From Candidatus Ruminimicrobiellum bubulum (GTDB lineage Bacteria > Elusimicrobiota > Endomicrobiia > Endomicrobiales > Endomicrobiaceae): a DNA stretch of 64,000 nt. The translations under genes were made by a program, and so were the position numbers. Of the stretch, positions 55,733 to 64,000 are shown one piece after another. The notes beneath the pieces are model-generated. The model did not search any database. It was not told where the DNA came from and worked only from the letters and a program-made list of their open reading frames with translations. How positions within the stretch are numbered: the first letter of the stretch is position 1; each line of letters opens with the position of its first letter. The stretch spans positions 235,372 through 299,371 of the forward strand of contig JAGCCP010000055.1 of assembly GCA_017651625.1 (NCBI GenBank). Reading direction: 5' to 3'.

Positions 55733-58700
55733 TTAGTTTAAATATTTTTGAGAATTTTCTAATTGTTTGATGACTTCTTCGTAGATATCTTTTGATATTT
55801 GAGAATAGTTCTTTTTAATGTTATCTGGTAAGAAATTACTGTTATATATTATTCTTATAATGTTAGCTTGTAAGTCCGATTTTGTTGATACTTTATTTAA
55901 AAAGTCGGTATATTTACTTTGTTCTTTTATTTTAGAATTTATTTCTTTTGCAATATTTATAGTTATTTCTTTATTATTATTGAAATTATATTTTTGTTTA
56001 ATTGTTTTTAATATATCATAATAAGATTTTTCTTCTATACTAATACCCAATTGTTTAAATTCCGTTGCATCTTTTGCAATATCTTTTAAAATATCATCTA
56101 TTTCTTTACTTAAATTTTCAACATATTCTCTTGGTAAAGCATTTTCTTCGATTTTACTATCTCTTTCATTATATTTATCAATAACAGCTTGCATTCTTTT
56201 AGAAAAATCTATAGCTTTTGTAGTATTAATTTTTTTATATTCATTAATGGTCTTTTTTAATAATTTCATAAGTTCAATATATTTTATATTCACATATTGA
56301 ATCTTCTTTATTCTTTCTAAATATTCATCACTAAAAATTTCTACTTCTGTTTTTTCTCCTTCAGGTTGATTTTCAAGAGCTTTTATACAGTCATCTACTA
56401 ATTGTTTCACTTTTTTATTCATTAAAACAGTATCATATTGTCCTTCACCGGTAATTTTATTTAGTAACGACTTTATTGCAAAATAGAAATGTACTCTATA
56501 CATTTCTTCTTCAGTAATTTTTTCATCACCAACACAAATATCAAAAGCTTTTTTCATTCTAGCAACTAAACCAATAAATTTATTTTTTTTGTTTTCAAAT
56601 TCACTTATAAATTCAACACCCTGTTTTAAACATTCTAATTTTTGTAGTGGTGTTCCTGTTTTAAACATTGAACTATCAAACTCAATCATTAAATCGTCAA
56701 CTAATTTCAATTGTTCTTTAAATATTTTATAAGCATTTTCTATTTCTGTTGTCGGATTTACATCTCCATCATATATAGCCATAGCTTTTTCAAGTGAGTT
56801 TTTTATTCCTATATAATCAATAATTAATCCGTTATCTTTGTTTTTAAAAACTCTATTTACTCGAGATATTGTTTGTATCAAAGAATGCTTTTCTAACGGC
56901 TTATCTATATACATTGTATCCAAACATTCACAATCAAAACCTGTCATCCACATATCAACAACAATTGCTATTTTAAAATTTGAATTTTCATTCTTAAATA
57001 ATTTTGCTAACTCTACTCTATATTCTTTTGTCCCCAACAAATCATATAATTGCTTATCGTCGTCTTGACTTCTTGTTGCAACAAGCTTTATCATCTCTAT
57101 CAGCTTTAACTTTTCTAATTCTTGTTCAGAAAATTTTGTTTCATCTTCTTGTGTCCTCTTTTGTTCATTCCATTCAGGACATTTATCTATAATTTTATTA
57201 TAAACTTTATATGCTATTTTTCTATCATAGCAAACAAACATAGCTTTACCTTTTACAGTTGAACCTTCCTGCACCCTTAATTTATAATGTTTTATAAAAT
57301 GGTCGATCACAATATCTAATCTTGAATCGTTATCTATAATAGTTCTAACTGTAGCCATTTCTTTTTTAGATTGTTCTACTTGAGCTTTATTTGCTCCGGA
57401 TTTTATTAGATCATCGTAAAATTTATCAACTATTTTTATTTTATCTTTATCTAACTGAACTTTTGATGGTCCAGGTAATAGATTTATTCCAACTGTCGCA
57501 CCATCTGCAACAGCTTGGCTCATTTTATACGATAAAACAATATCACCAAAAACTTTTATTGAAGAATCTATAGGTGTTCCTGTAAAACCAACATAAGTTG
57601 CATTAGGGAAACAATCTCTTAAATATTTTGCAAAACCATAATGTTTTTTTACACCTTCTGTTGTAACTTCTAACTTTAAATCTAAACTAACTTGTGTTCT
57701 GTGTGCTTCATCGGAAATACAAATAATGTTAGTCCTATCACTTAGTAAATCTATATTATCGTCAAACTTCTGAACGGTCATCAAAAACACACCACCACTT
57801 GAAATGCCTTCCAACTTTTCTGTTAACATTTTTCTATCTTGAATTTTTAAAACATTATCATCTATTAAATATTGTTTAGATTCTTCAAATATTTCGGATA
57901 ATTGGTCATCAAGGTCTGTTCTATCTGTTAGTAAAATAATTGTAGGGTTAGCAAGCTCTTTGTCTGTAACTAATTTTCTTGATAAAAATAACATTGTATA
58001 ACTTTTCCCACAACCGGTTGCACCAAAATATATACCACCTTTTCCATCACCTTTAGGTTTAATATGATTTTTTATATTTTGTAACAACATTTCACTTGCA
58101 TAATATTGAGAATATTTTGGCAAAATCATTAAATTTTTATTTGTATTGTCAGGGAAATAAATATAATTTTGTAATATATTTAATAAAGTTCTATGTTCAA
58201 ACAAACCTTGGATTAAAGAATACAAACTATCTATACCATCATCAAAATATTTTTTTCCATCGACACTTTTCCAAGAATAAAAATGTTCATATTTACCAAA
58301 CAAAGAACCTACTTTTGTATTAGCACCATCACTAATAACAGAAAGAAAAGAATATCTCATTATATTTGGTATATCTCTTGTATATCTATTAGTTAGTTGT
58401 AAATATGCATCATATAACTGTACTTTTTCTTTACTCAAATTTTTAAGTTCAATAACAGATACCGGAATACCATTGATAAAAATAACAATATCTGGTCTTC
58501 TTGTTTTTATATCTTTTATTTCATATTGGTTTATAACTTTAAAAATATTATTAGTGTTTTTATAGTCAAAATACTCTATATGTTCTGTTTTTTTATTATA
58601 TTTTTCTCTATTTAATATAAATCCTTCTCTTAAAACTTTAAGAGTGTTTCTCATAGAAACATAAATATTTGGAGATTTTGCAAATTCTAAATTATGAACA

Positions 58701-58897
58701 ATTTGTTCTATTTCATCTTCTTGCAAATCTAATTTTGAATATCTGTTAGAAAGATAAGTTTTAAAATCTTCTAAAATAAAAATATCTTCGTTAGTTCTAT
58801 GAATATCATATCCACATTCATAAACATAATCTTGTTTTTCAAACAATTCTAAAACTGCTTCTTCAAAAAGTGATTCGGTATAACTATAATTTGCCAT
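55733..58897 (-). CDS. hsdR: Type I restriction enzyme subunit R (HsdR)
   Basis: A 1054-residue subunit that cuts and translocates DNA. The N-terminal nuclease has RRPDIVIF and VIELKN (Asp and Glu-x-Lys). The helicase motor has Walker A FGATGCGKSYT, motif II DEAHRTQ, FTGTP and the QTISRVNRVF motif VI region. A helical C-terminal part follows. The ATG at 58897 is chosen, two bases after hsdS; a start at 58948 would overlap hsdS by 49 bases. There is no Shine-Dalgarno site, so translation is likely coupled. Confidence 0.95.
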   Translation of the reverse strand: MANYSYTESLFEEAVLELFEKQDYVYECGYDIHRTNEDIFILEDFKTYLSNRYSKLDLQEDEIEQIVHNLEFAKSPNIYVSMRNTLKVLREGFILNREKYNKKTEHIEYFDYKNTNNIFKVINQYEIKDIKTRRPDIVIFINGIPVSVIELKNLSKEKVQLYDAYLQLTNRYTRDIPNIMRYSFLSVISDGANTKVGSLFGKYEHFYSWKSVDGKKYFDDGIDSLYSLIQGLFEHRTLLNILQNYIYFPDNTNKNLMILPKYSQYYASEMLLQNIKNHIKPKGDGKGGIYFGATGCGKSYTMLFLSRKLVTDKELANPTIILLTDRTDLDDQLSEIFEESKQYLIDDNVLKIQDRKMLTEKLEGISSGGVFLMTVQKFDDNIDLLSDRTNIICISDEAHRTQVSLDLKLEVTTEGVKKHYGFAKYLRDCFPNATYVGFTGTPIDSSIKVFGDIVLSYKMSQAVADGATVGINLLPGPSKVQLDKDKIKIVDKFYDDLIKSGANKAQVEQSKKEMATVRTIIDNDSRLDIVIDHFIKHYKLRVQEGSTVKGKAMFVCYDRKIAYKVYNKIIDKCPEWNEQKRTQEDETKFSEQELEKLKLIEMIKLVATRSQDDDKQLYDLLGTKEYRVELAKLFKNENSNFKIAIVVDMWMTGFDCECLDTMYIDKPLEKHSLIQTISRVNRVFKNKDNGLIIDYIGIKNSLEKAMAIYDGDVNPTTEIENAYKIFKEQLKLVDDLMIEFDSSMFKTGTPLQKLECLKQGVEFISEFENKKNKFIGLVARMKKAFDICVGDEKITEEEMYRVHFYFAIKSLLNKITGEGQYDTVLMNKKVKQLVDDCIKALENQPEGEKTEVEIFSDEYLERIKKIQYVNIKYIELMKLLKKTINEYKKINTTKAIDFSKRMQAVIDKYNERDSKIEENALPREYVENLSKEIDDILKDIAKDATEFKQLGISIEEKSYYDILKTIKQKYNFNNNKEITINIAKEINSKIKEQSKYTDFLNKVSTKSDLQANIIRIIYNSNFLPDNIKKNYSQISKDIYEEVIKQLENSQKYLN

Positions 58898-58899
58898 AA

Positions 58900-60009
58900 T
58901 TAACTTGCTTTTGCCTCTTCTAATGAACCTTTTATTAGTATAGGACAAATATTTTTTATTTGCAGTTTTAATTTTTCTACAAATTCTTTTCTTTTATTGT
59001 ATGCATCAAAAATATTAACAATTGATTGTTGTATTGCTTTTGGCGGTATTGGTATTTTTATATCACACATATTTTCAAAGGTAAATATATCTCTTGTTGT
59101 TCCAAAAGAAATAAAACCTGCATATCTTTGTGTTTCAGAACGATTCATCCAAAGTAAAAGATATTTTGACATAAGTTTGTTTTTATTATTAATCTCGAAT
59201 ACTTGATATGAATTAGAAACAACACAATCAGGTCCTTCGCGAAGTGCTATAGGAAGTTTTGTATTATGTGCTTTCATAACTTTATTAAAAGCAAATTGAT
59301 CTGTACGAACTATAGTTCCATTTTCCGAGTCTTCTGCAATACGCTTTGGATCAATAAAAACATGTTCAACATTAACTCCTTGAAACAAACTAATTGTATT
59401 TCTATCATTTTTTTCGTTTTTTTCTTCTATATAAGGACCAATTTTTTCAACAGGGTATTTTTTTCTCAAATCTTCAATATACCCGTCACATACAAGTTTT
59501 AAATCGTCTAAATTATTTTGATAACATTTTAAATTATTTAATAAATCTTCATAAATAGCAACATACTTTTTTTGTGTTTCTATTGGCGGAATAGTTAATT
59601 CTATATTACACATATCTTCCCACGAAAAAGATTCCCTTGCACTTCCCCAAGAATTGAATCTTGCATATCTATCAAATTCAGTTCTACGAAAGAACATCAT
59701 TAAATATTGTGGCAACAATATTGTTTCATCTTTTACTTTAAAAACAGGATATATATTTGAAATTATAAAATCATCATTAGTATCATTGTATGCTAATGTT
59801 ATTTTATTTCCATTTCTTGAAGTAACAGTACAATATGCAAAATAATTTTTTCTAATAATTTTGTATCTCTTCAAATCTATAATATTTACATTGGTTGCTT
59901 TTGTTTCTATAAAAGTTTTATTTATAGAAAGCCCTCTAACATTTTTATAATTAAATGCTAAATTTATATTTCTTTCATCTAATGGTTCTATATATTTTCC
60001 AAGTTTCAT
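58900..60009 (-). CDS. hsdS: Type I restriction specificity subunit S (HsdS)
   Basis: A 369-residue subunit with two target recognition domains (about 1-145 and 190-320), each ending in a conserved segment (FSWEDMCNIELTIPP and FTFENMCDIKIPIPP), followed by helical spacers. These set the two halves of the recognition site. It starts two bases after hsdM. The target sequence cannot be read. Confidence 0.92.
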   Translation of the reverse strand: MKLGKYIEPLDERNINLAFNYKNVRGLSINKTFIETKATNVNIIDLKRYKIIRKNYFAYCTVTSRNGNKITLAYNDTNDDFIISNIYPVFKVKDETILLPQYLMMFFRRTEFDRYARFNSWGSARESFSWEDMCNIELTIPPIETQKKYVAIYEDLLNNLKCYQNNLDDLKLVCDGYIEDLRKKYPVEKIGPYIEEKNEKNDRNTISLFQGVNVEHVFIDPKRIAEDSENGTIVRTDQFAFNKVMKAHNTKLPIALREGPDCVVSNSYQVFEINNKNKLMSKYLLLWMNRSETQRYAGFISFGTTRDIFTFENMCDIKIPIPPKAIQQSIVNIFDAYNKRKEFVEKLKLQIKNICPILIKGSLEEAKAS

Positions 60010-60011
60010 TG

Positions 60012-61586
60012 TTAATCTTTTATATTATATCCAATACCTTTAAAAGCATCTTCTAATTCTTTTTGAGATTTCTTTTCTTCCTTTAACAATTCTTTCATTT
60101 CTTGTTGTATTCTTTTCATTTCTTTTTTAAAATTTATATCTAAATCGTGATCTATAAATTCAATATATTTTGAAGGAACTAAACTCCAATCATTTTCATT
60201 ATTACCGATAATATCATTTGTAACAGATTTACAATATTCGGGAATATCTTTATATAATTTTTGTTTTTGTAACGATTGCCAATTATTATATGTTTCTTTC
60301 ACTTTTTGCATATCTTCTAATGAAAGTTCTATATAACCTTCTTTTGTTTTGTGACCCCATGTTCTCAAATCTATAAATAATATTTCATTTTGTCTGTTTC
60401 TTATTTTTATTTTTTTACCATCTCTTAAAACTTCTCTTTCTTTTTTATTGGCATTATCTATTATCCATAAAGTTACAGATATATCTGTATAATAAAACAT
60501 TTCCCTCGGTAAAATTATAATGGCTTCTACTTTGTTATTCTTTATTAAATTTTTTCTTATTTCTTTTGTGTCGCTATCGCCCAAAGCACCATTTGCAAGC
60601 AAAAACCCTGCAACACCTGTATCTTTTAATTTTGAAACCATATGCAATATCCAAGCATAATTTGCATTTGATACCGGTGGAACACCATATCCTTTCCATC
60701 TATTATCTTCAAGTAATTGTTGTTCTGTTCTCCAATTTTTTAGATTAAACGGCGGATTAGCAATTATATAATCTGCCTTTAAGCTTTTATGTTGATCTTT
60801 TAAAAAAGAATCAGCATCACTTTTACCTAAATTTGCATTTATTCCCCGAATAGCTAAATTCATTTTTGCTAATTTCCATGTGTCAGGGTTAGATTCCTGT
60901 CCATATACAGAAATATTTTTTATATTTCCTTTATGGCTTTCAACAAATTTGTAAGATTGTACGAACATTCCACCACTACCACAACAAGGGTCGTATACTT
61001 TTCCTTTATATGGTTCTATAAGTGTAGTTATTAAATCTACTATATTATCAGGTGTATAAAATTCACCTTTTTCATCAGCTGTTTTTATTGCAAATTTATT
61101 TAAAAAATATTGATATACTTTTCCTATTAAATCGTTCATAGGGTGTTCATTATCTATTTTAATTTTATCTATTTCATCTATAAGTGAAGCAAATTTTTCT
61201 GGTGGTAAAGTTGTTTTTGAATATATATTTGTAGGCAAGGCATCTTTTAATTCAATATTATGTTTTTCAATATCTTCTAATGCTTTATCTATAATTATTC
61301 CTATTGTTGGTTCCTTTGCATTGTTCTTTATATTTTCCCATCTAGATTTTTTTGTTAAAAAGAAAACATTTTCTTTTGTATAAAAAGATTCTTCTGCAAC
61401 AAACGGAGCATCTTCGGAATTCATAAGTTCATTATATCTTTGTTCAAATTTTAAATTTGCAAATTTTAAAAATATAAGCCCCATAACGAAATACATATAA
61501 GATAAACCGCTCATATTAGACCTTAATTTAGAGCAAGCATCCCATATTGTTTGTTCTAACGGTTTTTGTTGTTTTTCTTTTGCCAT
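60012..61586 (-). CDS. hsdM: Type I modification methyltransferase subunit M (HsdM)
   Basis: A 524-residue N6-adenine methyltransferase. It has an N-terminal helical domain, the SAM loop DPCCGSGGMFV after GEFYTP, and the catalytic NPPF (ANPPFNLKNW). It forms the methylase with HsdS and protects host DNA. It is the first gene of hsdM-hsdS-hsdR. No strong Shine-Dalgarno site is seen. Confidence 0.95.
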   Translation of the reverse strand: MAKEKQQKPLEQTIWDACSKLRSNMSGLSYMYFVMGLIFLKFANLKFEQRYNELMNSEDAPFVAEESFYTKENVFFLTKKSRWENIKNNAKEPTIGIIIDKALEDIEKHNIELKDALPTNIYSKTTLPPEKFASLIDEIDKIKIDNEHPMNDLIGKVYQYFLNKFAIKTADEKGEFYTPDNIVDLITTLIEPYKGKVYDPCCGSGGMFVQSYKFVESHKGNIKNISVYGQESNPDTWKLAKMNLAIRGINANLGKSDADSFLKDQHKSLKADYIIANPPFNLKNWRTEQQLLEDNRWKGYGVPPVSNANYAWILHMVSKLKDTGVAGFLLANGALGDSDTKEIRKNLIKNNKVEAIIILPREMFYYTDISVTLWIIDNANKKEREVLRDGKKIKIRNRQNEILFIDLRTWGHKTKEGYIELSLEDMQKVKETYNNWQSLQKQKLYKDIPEYCKSVTNDIIGNNENDWSLVPSKYIEFIDHDLDINFKKEMKRIQQEMKELLKEEKKSQKELEDAFKGIGYNIKD

Positions 61587-61619
61587 AATAGTTCTCTATT
61601 TTATTTGAAATTTTTGTTT

Positions 61620-62054
61620 TTATATTGGTTTTGCCAAATCACCTGTAAATACTTTTTCAAAGGGTTGTTGTCTTTTTTCAGGCTCCTTATATGTTGTTTT
61701 CTTTGTTTTTCCTACATTCAAGCCGAATGGATTATAATCATAATAAAAAGGATTTTTTTCTCTCTCTTCTTCTGTAACAGTTTTCTCAGTTGATGGGATA
61801 ATATAAGTTGCACTTTCCAATGTTGCCATTTTTTCTTGTACATGTATAACTTTTCCTTTCCCAATAATAATCTCTAATATACCCAAACTTTTTCCCGTTT
61901 CAGGATCAATAATATTTTTTCCTTGTCGATATATTAGAAAAACATCTCCTATATGTAAACCATCAATCTTACCTCTATTTATTACAATAGTAAAATCATC
62001 TATTTTCTCTGCTACTTTTGCTGGAAAAGGTCTTTGTTTTATATTATCATTCAT
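61620..62054 (-). CDS. Small protein with FlgT C-terminal-like domain
   Basis: A 144-residue soluble protein. Residues about 10-90 resemble the C-terminal domain of FlgT-like proteins: FTIVINRGKIDGLHIGD, then DPETGKSLG, a small beta-barrel. The tail is polar. GGGAG lies seven bases before the ATG, and the gene overlaps the membrane protein gene upstream by eight bases. No flagellar gene is near, so the role is open. Confidence 0.6.
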   Translation of the reverse strand: MNDNIKQRPFPAKVAEKIDDFTIVINRGKIDGLHIGDVFLIYRQGKNIIDPETGKSLGILEIIIGKGKVIHVQEKMATLESATYIIPSTEKTVTEEEREKNPFYYDYNPFGLNVGKTKKTTYKEPEKRQQPFEKVFTGDLAKPI

Positions 62055-62577
62055 TGTTCTTCTCCCTTATTGATTCTATGATATTTTTGGTCGTAGAAGG
62101 CTTAACTATTATATGATCTTTATTAGTATTTTTTAAAACATCTGCCATGTTTTTTTGCATTTCAATAACTTTTATTTGAACTCTTTTTGATGGGTATTGA
62201 ATAGTTTCAACATATCCATATCCAATATATTTTTCAAACTCTCCATTTTTAAAGTAAAGAGAAACAATGGTGTCAGTAGAATATAAATCAGATGGCTGTA
62301 ATAGAATAGAATTTTCTTCTATTACTATTATATCTGAAAAGATATTTTTATCTTTGTTTAATATACATTTTATTACCCATTTGGAAGAAATAACGACAAG
62401 AATTAGTAAAACAAGAATTGTTGGAATAAAAATTTTATTTGAAACAGTTCCACTTGGTTCATATATCCAAAATAAAAAAGCTATACCAAAACAATATAAC
62501 AATGTTGACAAATACTCGATAATAAAATCCCATATAAGAATTAATATTTTTTTCATTTTACCCCACATATTAACCAT
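62047..62577 (-). CDS. Two-helix membrane protein of unknown function
   Basis: A 176-residue protein with hydrophobic segments at about 12-38 and 46-70 and a C-terminal cytoplasmic or outer domain of about 100 residues. I do not recognise it. The start is uncertain: ATG at 62577, or ATG at 62556 with GGGG four bases upstream. It overlaps the FlgT-C-like gene and both precede hsdM. Confidence 0.6.
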   Translation of the reverse strand: MVNMWGKMKKILILIWDFIIEYLSTLLYCFGIAFLFWIYEPSGTVSNKIFIPTILVLLILVVISSKWVIKCILNKDKNIFSDIIVIEENSILLQPSDLYSTDTIVSLYFKNGEFEKYIGYGYVETIQYPSKRVQIKVIEMQKNMADVLKNTNKDHIIVKPSTTKNIIESIREKNNE

Positions 62578-62639
62578 CTTACAACTTTGTATACAATTTT
62601 GTTTATTTTACCAAATTAAGTTGATTTAATAAATAAGTT

Positions 62640-62905
62640 TTTTTGCCGTTGTTGTTCTGCTGTTGTTGTTTCTTAACATTCTAAGAGTTTACAAGTTTTT
62701 ACTTATAATAAAGCATTTGCCGACTACGGTGTTTTGCATTCAAAGAATTTACAAATTTTTGTTCAGTTGTTTAGCAGTTTGTCGTTAAAGGCTTTAAGAT
62801 TTTGTGTTAGAATGAAGAAACTCAGGAATGAAGTGTATATGGATCCCGTAAGGGCATACTCGATTTCCTGAGTTTCAATATTATAACCAAAATATTAAGG
62901 TCGCT
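62640..62905 (+). repeat. Structured dispersed repeat, copy 5 (divergent arms)
   Basis: Has TTGCCGACTACGGTG, TCAAAGAATTT and a core in which TGAAGTGTAT and CATACTCGA are enclosed by GAAACTCAGGAA and TTCCTGAGTTTC. The inner GTAC/GTAC pair of other copies is GTAT/ATAC here, a compensating change. The spacer has no gene. Confidence 0.7.
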
Positions 62906-62920
62906 ATAAAGAAGATGATA

Positions 62921-64000
62921 TTAAATTGCAGCCAACCCTTTTTCAAGATCCTCAATAATATCCTCAACATTCTCCAACCCCACCGACAATCTTACCATTC
63001 CCGGATTAATTCCGCAGGCAATAAGTTGCTCGTCGGTAAGTTGTCTGTGTGTAGCAGATGCAGGATGAAGAACACAAGTTCTGATATCTGCAACATGCAC
63101 TTCGTTTGAAGCCATTAGTAAGTTATCCATAAACTTAATTGCAGGCTGTTTACCGCCTTTAATAGTTATAGACATTACTCCGCTTTGCCCTTTAGGCAAA
63201 TACTTTTGTGCCAAATCGTAATATTTGTTACCTTTAAGTCCCGGATAGTTAACATGCTCTATTTTAGGATGTTTTTCCAAATATTTTGCTACGGTTATTG
63301 CATTGGAACAATATCTTTCCATTCTGACTGCAAGAGTTTCAAGACCGAGATTTAACAAAAATCCGGAATGTCCTGAAGGATATGCACCGAAATCTCTCAT
63401 AAGTTGCATTCTTGCTTTTATTATGTATGGTGCAAACGGATATTTTTTCGTATATATCGTTCCGTGATAAGATTCGTCAGGCTCTGTAAATTCAGGAAAC
63501 TTTCCGCTTGTAAAATCGAATTTGCCGGAATCTACAATTACTCCCCCGCCTTGCACTGCATGACCGTCCATATATTTTGTTGTTGAATGAATAACGATAT
63601 CCGCACCGTAATCTATAGGTTTGCAAAGTATAGGTGTAGCAAATGTGTTATCTACTATTAAAGGAATTTTGTTTGCATGAGCAACTTTAGCAAATCTTTC
63701 TATATCAAATACTTGTAACGACGGATTAGTTAATGTTTCACCGAAAATGGCTTTTGTGTTAGGTTTTATTGCTTTTTGTATTTCTTCTTCTGTTGCATCT
63801 ACATCAACGAAAATACATTCTATTCCGAGCTTTTTAAGTGTAAAAGCAAAAAGGTTTATTGTTCCTCCGTAAATTGCGGATGCACTCACAAAACTGTCCC
63901 CTGAATTACAAAGATTAAGTATTGAAAGCAACGATGCCATTTGTCCTGATGATGTGCACATTGCGGCAGCACCGTGTTCAAGGTCTGCAATTCTTTTTTC
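62921..64000 (-). CDS. metY: O-acetylhomoserine sulfhydrylase (MetY-like), 5' end beyond window
   Basis: The frame is open to the window end and continues upstream (EKRIADLEHGAAAM precedes the internal Met at 63961), so the N terminus is missing; 359 residues are present of about 425. It is a Cys/Met-metabolism PLP enzyme: the PLP Lys is in HSTTKYMDGH, with SSGQMASLLSILNL and NPSLQVFDIE. MetY makes homocysteine from O-acetylhomoserine and sulfide; methionine gamma-lyase is the alternative. Confidence 0.9.
   Translation of the reverse strand, partial: EKRIADLEHGAAAMCTSSGQMASLLSILNLCNSGDSFVSASAIYGGTINLFAFTLKKLGIECIFVDVDATEEEIQKAIKPNTKAIFGETLTNPSLQVFDIERFAKVAHANKIPLIVDNTFATPILCKPIDYGADIVIHSTTKYMDGHAVQGGGVIVDSGKFDFTSGKFPEFTEPDESYHGTIYTKKYPFAPYIIKARMQLMRDFGAYPSGHSGFLLNLGLETLAVRMERYCSNAITVAKYLEKHPKIEHVNYPGLKGNKYYDLAQKYLPKGQSGVMSITIKGGKQPAIKFMDNLLMASNEVHVADIRTCVLHPASATHRQLTDEQLIACGINPGMVRLSVGLENVEDIIEDLEKGLAAI

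Noticed and set aside
62921..63961. Start of MetY at the Met at 63961
   Set aside because: The frame is open and conserved upstream to the window end (ADLEHGAAA), so this Met is internal and the gene is cut by the window.

Overview
The window is an AT-rich chromosome segment, densely coded and mostly on the minus strand. It looks like a Gram-negative-type anaerobe: there is an outer-membrane beta-barrel protein, a lipid-carrier glycosyltransferase, a B12-dependent (class II) ribonucleotide reductase and the [FeFe]-hydrogenase maturase HydG. The gene order rpmE-prfA-prmC-murA and the giant multi-enzyme proteins with signal peptides suggest an Elusimicrobiota (Endomicrobium-like) or Omnitrophota-type bacterium. 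This placement is an inference and no 16S gene is present.

Layout. 1-5143 (-): a cut-off giant secreted protein, an ABC-F ATPase and a small membrane protein. 5324-7450 (+): a glycosyltransferase fused to a PAP2 phosphatase. 7544-12544 (-): a complete phosphate uptake operon pstS-pstC-pstA-pstB-pstB-phoU. 12726-14984 (-): a Dcd-like protein, an SGNH-type membrane protein and a DUF3828-like protein. 15060-17884 (-): nrdR-nrdJ behind two NrdR boxes. 18097-30214 (-): a 3279-residue secreted/membrane polyprotein with phosphoglucose isomerase, phosphohexomutase and TIM-barrel-like parts, a small membrane protein and a free-standing Pgi. 30238-37764 (-): an outer membrane protein, murA, prmC, prfA, rpmE, a MoeB/ThiF-like protein and pyrG. 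37966-47285: accessory metabolic, membrane and transport genes. 47499-49745 (+): a hydrogenase-regulator/hydG unit behind a perfect consensus promoter and a riboswitch-like leader. 49917-52548: transporter and small membrane genes. 52560-62905: an accessory island with a tRNA-Glu-like 3' fragment, a HEPN protein, a nuclease gene split by an in-frame TGA, and a type I restriction-modification system (hsdM-hsdS-hsdR). 62921-end (-): a MetY-like enzyme cut by the window edge.

How the genes fit together. The two giant proteins (1-2758 and 18097-27936) share an N-terminal domain with an Asp-Leu-His, Glu-Gly-Ala and Thr-Gly-Gly-Phe-His motif set. Each giant lies downstream of a small membrane gene whose promoter carries the same box and whose stop codon sits inside a terminator hairpin. 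The two tandem PstB ATPases have complementary defects that would leave one intact and one degenerate ATP site in a heterodimer. Intergenic space holds two repeat classes: a roughly 200-nt structured element (45.7, 47.4, 48.1, 52.6 and 62.7 kb) and degenerate octamer tracts. No rRNA, complete tRNA or CRISPR array was seen.
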